From Parcubacteria group bacterium GW2011_GWD2_38_11 (GTDB taxonomy: Bacteria > Patescibacteriota > Minisyncoccia > Moranbacterales > GWC2-37-73), in NCBI GenBank assembly GCA_000992325.1, contig LBTZ01000022.1, forward strand, positions 1 to 51,066: a stretch of DNA of 51,066 bases, in the 5' to 3' direction. The notes beneath the pieces are model-generated. The model saw nothing but the letters and a program-made list of their open reading frames with translations, made no database searches and was not told the DNA's origin. The translations under genes were made by a program, and so were the position numbers. Of the stretch, positions 49,028 to 51,066 are shown piece by piece. How positions within the stretch are numbered: the first letter of the stretch is position 1; every line of letters begins with the position of its first letter.

Positions 49028-49260
49028 ATTTTTATTTTTTTATTTCAATTTTCTGTAAACAAAAAACCTAAACCAATCATTCCCAATAGGGGATAATCAA
49101 TTTAGGTCGGTTCTGCAAGTCAACTCCCCGCGATTCATTAGCAGCCAGGAATTTTGGCATATAAAGGAATTTCACAACGCGGATCAAAGCTTCCTAAAAA
49201 TAAAGTATAATACTTTATTTTAGTATAGCATAAATTAAAAATTATACATAGTATAATAAT
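49028..49260 (-). promoter_or_regulatory. Leader of the second cohesin gene with terminator-like hairpin
   Basis: On the minus strand, about 100 nt with CCGCG / CGCGG are followed by a hairpin ACCTAAATTGATTATCCCC-TATT-GGGA...TTTAGGT and TTTTTTG, ending about 30 nt before the ATG. TATAAT-like boxes lie around 49205-49250 but no good -35. It could be an attenuator or a separate small RNA with its terminator. No ORF. Confidence 0.45.
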
Positions 49261-49279
49261 ATTTTTTGATATCAAACAA

Positions 49280-49735
49280 TTAGGCGAGTGGGATTTGGAT
49301 AAGTTTCACAATATCAGCAATTGTTATAACTCCAACCAGTTCATTGTTTTCGGAAATTACTGGAACAGTGTGCAGCTTGGATTCCTTTATGAGTTTAAAC
49401 ATTGCTGAGATATCATCATCAGGACAAAGTGTGGTGCAATTTTCAGACATAATATCCACCGCTCTTGCTTCTAGCAATTGTTTGAATTGCTGCTGCTTTT
49501 TTTCATCCATTGAATTCTCAGAGACAGTATTTTTCAAAAAATCAATAAAGAATGGAAGGTAGACTTCATTTTTTGTGAAAAAATCAGTTTCAGTTATTAT
49601 TCCAACCAATTTGGAATCAGAGACCACTGGAACTCCGTGAATGCGATTTGTATGCAAGATTTTTGCAACGTCGGTAATTTTAGTATCGACAGTTACGGAT
49701 ATGACATTGCTCGTCATTGCTTCCTTGATTTTCAT
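49280..49735 (-). CDS. CBS-pair protein
   Basis: 151 aa with two CBS motifs: KIKEAMTSNVISVTVDTKIT ... GVPVVSDSKLVGIITETDF and ARAVDIMSENCTTLCPDDDI ... TVPVISENNELVGVITIADI. CBS pairs bind adenine nucleotides or SAM and act as regulatory modules. Here there is no fused enzyme or channel, so the partner is unknown. It stands alone next to the GC-rich element at 49857. Confidence 0.9.
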   Translation of the reverse strand: MKIKEAMTSNVISVTVDTKITDVAKILHTNRIHGVPVVSDSKLVGIITETDFFTKNEVYLPFFIDFLKNTVSENSMDEKKQQQFKQLLEARAVDIMSENCTTLCPDDDISAMFKLIKESKLHTVPVISENNELVGVITIADIVKLIQIPLA

Positions 49736-49856
49736 ATTTATGTATGGTTATTAAATATATATGTATGTATATCTATATTATACACTTTTTTCGGGGTAGT
49801 ACAATTTTTCCCTAAATTAATATGTATCTCATCTTCTTCATTGATGTTGTTTTATA

Positions 49857-50017
49857 TTGGAGTGCCAGGATTTCCGCGTCGCTTGTTCGTCGACACTCAC
49901 AATCTCCTTGTACGCGGTGGCGGAAAATGCTCCTATGGTCGCATCTTCCGGCGTTCGCTGCGAAAAATTCCTGCTGAAATTTTTCTAGCTTACTGCCACC
50001 GGTTCGAATCCTAGCTC
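49857..50017. mobile_element. GC-rich structured element with tRNA-Gln-like ends
   Basis: Left end TTGGAGTGCCAGGATT resembles 50781-50796 of the tRNA-Gln gene (TTGGAGTGCTAGGATT). The right end GGTTCGAATCCTAGC is an exact inverted match to 50789-50803. So the ends are inverted T-arm fragments. Inside are CCGCGT / ACGCGG, GGTGGC / GCCACC and GAAAAATT / AATTTTTC pairs. The body is clearly richer in G+C than its surroundings and has no convincing ORF. It accounts for most of the gene-free stretch 49736-50185. Confidence 0.6.
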
Positions 50018-50021
50018 AATA

Positions 50022-50073
50022 AATAAAACAAAAACAAAGGACTCCATAAAAAGAGTACTTTGTTTTTGTTTTA
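50022..50073. terminator. Long bidirectional hairpin
   Basis: ATAAAACAAAAACAAAGGAC then TC, loop CATAAAAA, GAGTACTTTGTTTTTGTTTT then AT: about 22 bp with one mismatch. Confidence 0.75.
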
Positions 50074-50129
50074 TCAGTTGGGGACGTGGGACGCTGTCGG
50101 AAACTATTTGATGTCTATGAAATAAATAA

Positions 50130-50157
50130 GGCTCCCTAGGAATGATCCATGGGAGCC
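50130..50157 (-). terminator. Terminator of the 140-aa reverse gene
   Basis: GGCTCCC ... GGGAGCC with a weaker inner stem, followed on the minus strand by TTATTTATTT. Confidence 0.7.
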
Positions 50158-50185
50158 AGTTTGCAAACTTTTCGGAAAGGGTTGT

Positions 50186-50608
50186 TTACGCGAAATGCAG
50201 TTTGCGTGCAAGCTCGCGACGGATGATTCCGATGGCCTCATGGAAAATATCCTTGAGGTGACGGCACGGTGAGGGTACCTGAGAGTCATCGTAGTTGATG
50301 ACCGGCCAGATTTTTCCGGCTCGAATCAGGTCGTGCAACTTTACTGCTTCATCAAGATCTGTGAATTTGATGACAAGGCAGTATTCATAGTTTTTGGCAT
50401 TTGGCATGAAATAAAAGTCTAAGACTCCCACGCTATTGCCAAGTCGGTATTCTCCTTTTGTTCGAGTAGCGCCGCGGTCGAAATAGGTGTATGAAGTGAA
50501 AAAATCAAAATTTCCTGCCTCAAGAATTTCTTTTCTGGCAAGAACGAGATCACTTCCAACACTTTTTCCATCCTTCTCATCTTTTTTGAATCCATGAATC
50601 GAAGCCAT
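50186..50608 (-). CDS. Hypothetical protein with strong promoter and SD
   Basis: 140 aa from ATG 50608 (MASIHGFKKDEKDGKSVGSD). The 191-codon ORF in the track begins upstream of the promoter and is rejected. An AAAGGAGAATATC precedes the ATG. Mixed alpha/beta composition: FDFFTSYTYFDRG, YRLGNSVGVLDFYFMPNAKN, YEYCLVIKFTDLDEAVKL. No family recognised. It lies between the tRNA-like element and tRNA-Gln, that is, within a segment bounded by tRNA-Gln-like direct repeats. Confidence 0.72.
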   Translation of the reverse strand: MASIHGFKKDEKDGKSVGSDLVLARKEILEAGNFDFFTSYTYFDRGATRTKGEYRLGNSVGVLDFYFMPNAKNYEYCLVIKFTDLDEAVKLHDLIRAGKIWPVINYDDSQVPSPCRHLKDIFHEAIGIIRRELARKLHFA

Positions 50609-50698
50609 GATATTCTCCTTTCTTCTTTCCGTCCTGAATCTTTTCAGGATCGGTAGTGGGGAATGAACTTTCACTGGAACCATTCCAATGAATAGATA

Positions 50699-50727
50699 AT
50701 GGTAGCATAAAAAACAATACCTGTCAA
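50699..50727 (-). promoter_or_regulatory. Promoter of the 140-aa gene
   Basis: Minus strand TTGACA, 17 nt, TACCAT. The leader contains a TCCTGAA-AAGA-TTCAGGA hairpin. Confidence 0.82.
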
Positions 50728-50780
50728 TATTGAAAGATTTAAACACAATAAAAGGCTTCATAAAAGCCTTTTTATATTTG

Positions 50781-50852
50781 TTGGAGTGCTAGGATTCGAA
50801 CCTAGGGATGGCGGTACCAGAAACCGCTGCCTTACCGCTTGGCTACACTCCA
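50781..50852 (-). tRNA. tRNA-Gln (CTG anticodon)
   Basis: Minus strand: acceptor TGGAGTG / CACTCCA with discriminator A, D-arm GCC...GGC, anticodon stem GCGGT / ACCGC with loop TTCTGGT (anticodon CTG), and T-arm CTAGG-TTCGAAT-CCTAG. U1-A72 is usual for tRNA-Gln. CCA is not encoded. Confidence 0.95.
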
Positions 50853-50857
50853 GGATG

Positions 50858-50887
50858 ATATATAACATATAACATATAACATATAAC
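50858..50887. repeat. Short 7-bp tandem repeat (ATAACAT)
   Basis: About three and a half copies of ATAACAT upstream of tRNA-Gln. Confidence 0.75.
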
Positions 50888-50974
50888 AAAAATACGAAAT
50901 ACGACACACGTCATACAAAAGCTAGTATAGCATTTTCAATCAAAAAATCAAGATGTGGGCAGCAATACCGTCTT

Positions 50975-51066
50975 CTATCCAATAGCTTGGAAACACTTAA
51001 CTAAGGAATTTGGGGTTTTAAAGTCTATGCCCATGTGCAGTCTTTCAGTATTGTAAAATTCAAGAT
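50975..51066 (-). CDS. Transposase/integrase C-terminal end, partial
   Basis: Too short for the ORF track. The minus strand reads LEFYNTERLHMGIDFKTPNS and ends LVKCFQAIG-stop at 50975. Y-N-x-E-R-x-H-x-x-x-x-x-x-T-P is the typical end of a DDE integrase-core transposase (IS3/IS481 type). The rest lies beyond the right edge, so intactness is unknown. Confidence 0.75.
   Translation of the reverse strand, partial: LEFYNTERLHMGIDFKTPNSLVKCFQAIG

Noticed and set aside
49637-50014. 125-codon ORF across 49637-50014
   Set aside because: Overlaps the CBS gene antisense and the tRNA-ended element. No SD and no recognisable protein features.

Overview
The window looks like a piece of a Candidate Phyla Radiation (Patescibacteria, Parcubacteria-like) chromosome. 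This is an inference from gene content and style: AT-rich DNA, compact single-copy core genes, mostly weak or absent Shine-Dalgarno (SD) sites on core genes, a full peptidoglycan and division set but no outer-membrane genes seen, and fermentative/redox enzymes (malic enzyme, four-subunit pyruvate:ferredoxin oxidoreductase). UGA is a real stop here: several genes end in it, and prfB encodes an RF2 with the SPF and GGQ motifs plus the classic CTT-TGA-C autoregulatory +1 frameshift.

Layout. 1-8.3 kb: isoprenoid chain enzymes (prenyl synthase, uppS), a thioredoxin-DsbD fusion, trxA, trxB, malic enzyme, YjbQ, Pcm, MltG. 8.6-15.7 kb: mreB-mreC-mreD-PBP2, RNase P RNA, a polyprenyl glycosylphosphotransferase and a KH-domain gene with a disrupted frame. 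15.7-19.8 kb: repeat-rich DNA, folC (reverse), a CHC2 zinc-finger/histidine-phosphatase fusion, trmD. 20-26 kb: ftsW-murG-murC, RNase H, a HlyD/MacA adaptor. 26.4-32.1 kb: a small reverse gene, a MacB-like ABC ATPase with two permeases, membrane-anchored thioredoxin-fold proteins. 32.3-37 kb: a secreted beta-helix protein ending in a dockerin-like motif, a membrane-anchored cohesin-like protein, and two type IV pilin-like proteins. 37-39.2 kb: two small unknown genes and a GGDEF protein. 39.3-45.7 kb: porGDAB, tRNA-Thr, rubrerythrin, ZIP transporter, prfB. 45.8-51 kb: ftsEX, a second anchored cohesin-like protein (reverse), a CBS protein, a tRNA-like-ended element, a small reverse gene, tRNA-Gln and the end of a transposase at the right edge.

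The most interesting candidate system is the surface module: a dockerin-like exoprotein next to an anchored cohesin-like receptor, with a paralogous receptor 12 kb away, both receptors sharing an N-terminal anchor motif and thrombospondin-like Cys/Trp repeats. It resembles a minimal cellulosome-style display system.

The second theme is non-coding. Nearly every intergenic gap is filled by short-word repeats often arranged as imperfect palindromes, by REP-like palindromes, or by larger structured elements. Some of these have entered functional genes: folC, murC, porD and the RNase P RNA all carry them internally. Two ~100-nt elements share a three-way-junction architecture with compensatory changes. 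A third theme is a set of small or unusual genes that, unlike the core genes, have near-consensus TTGACA-17-TATAAT promoters and/or strong GGAGG sites.
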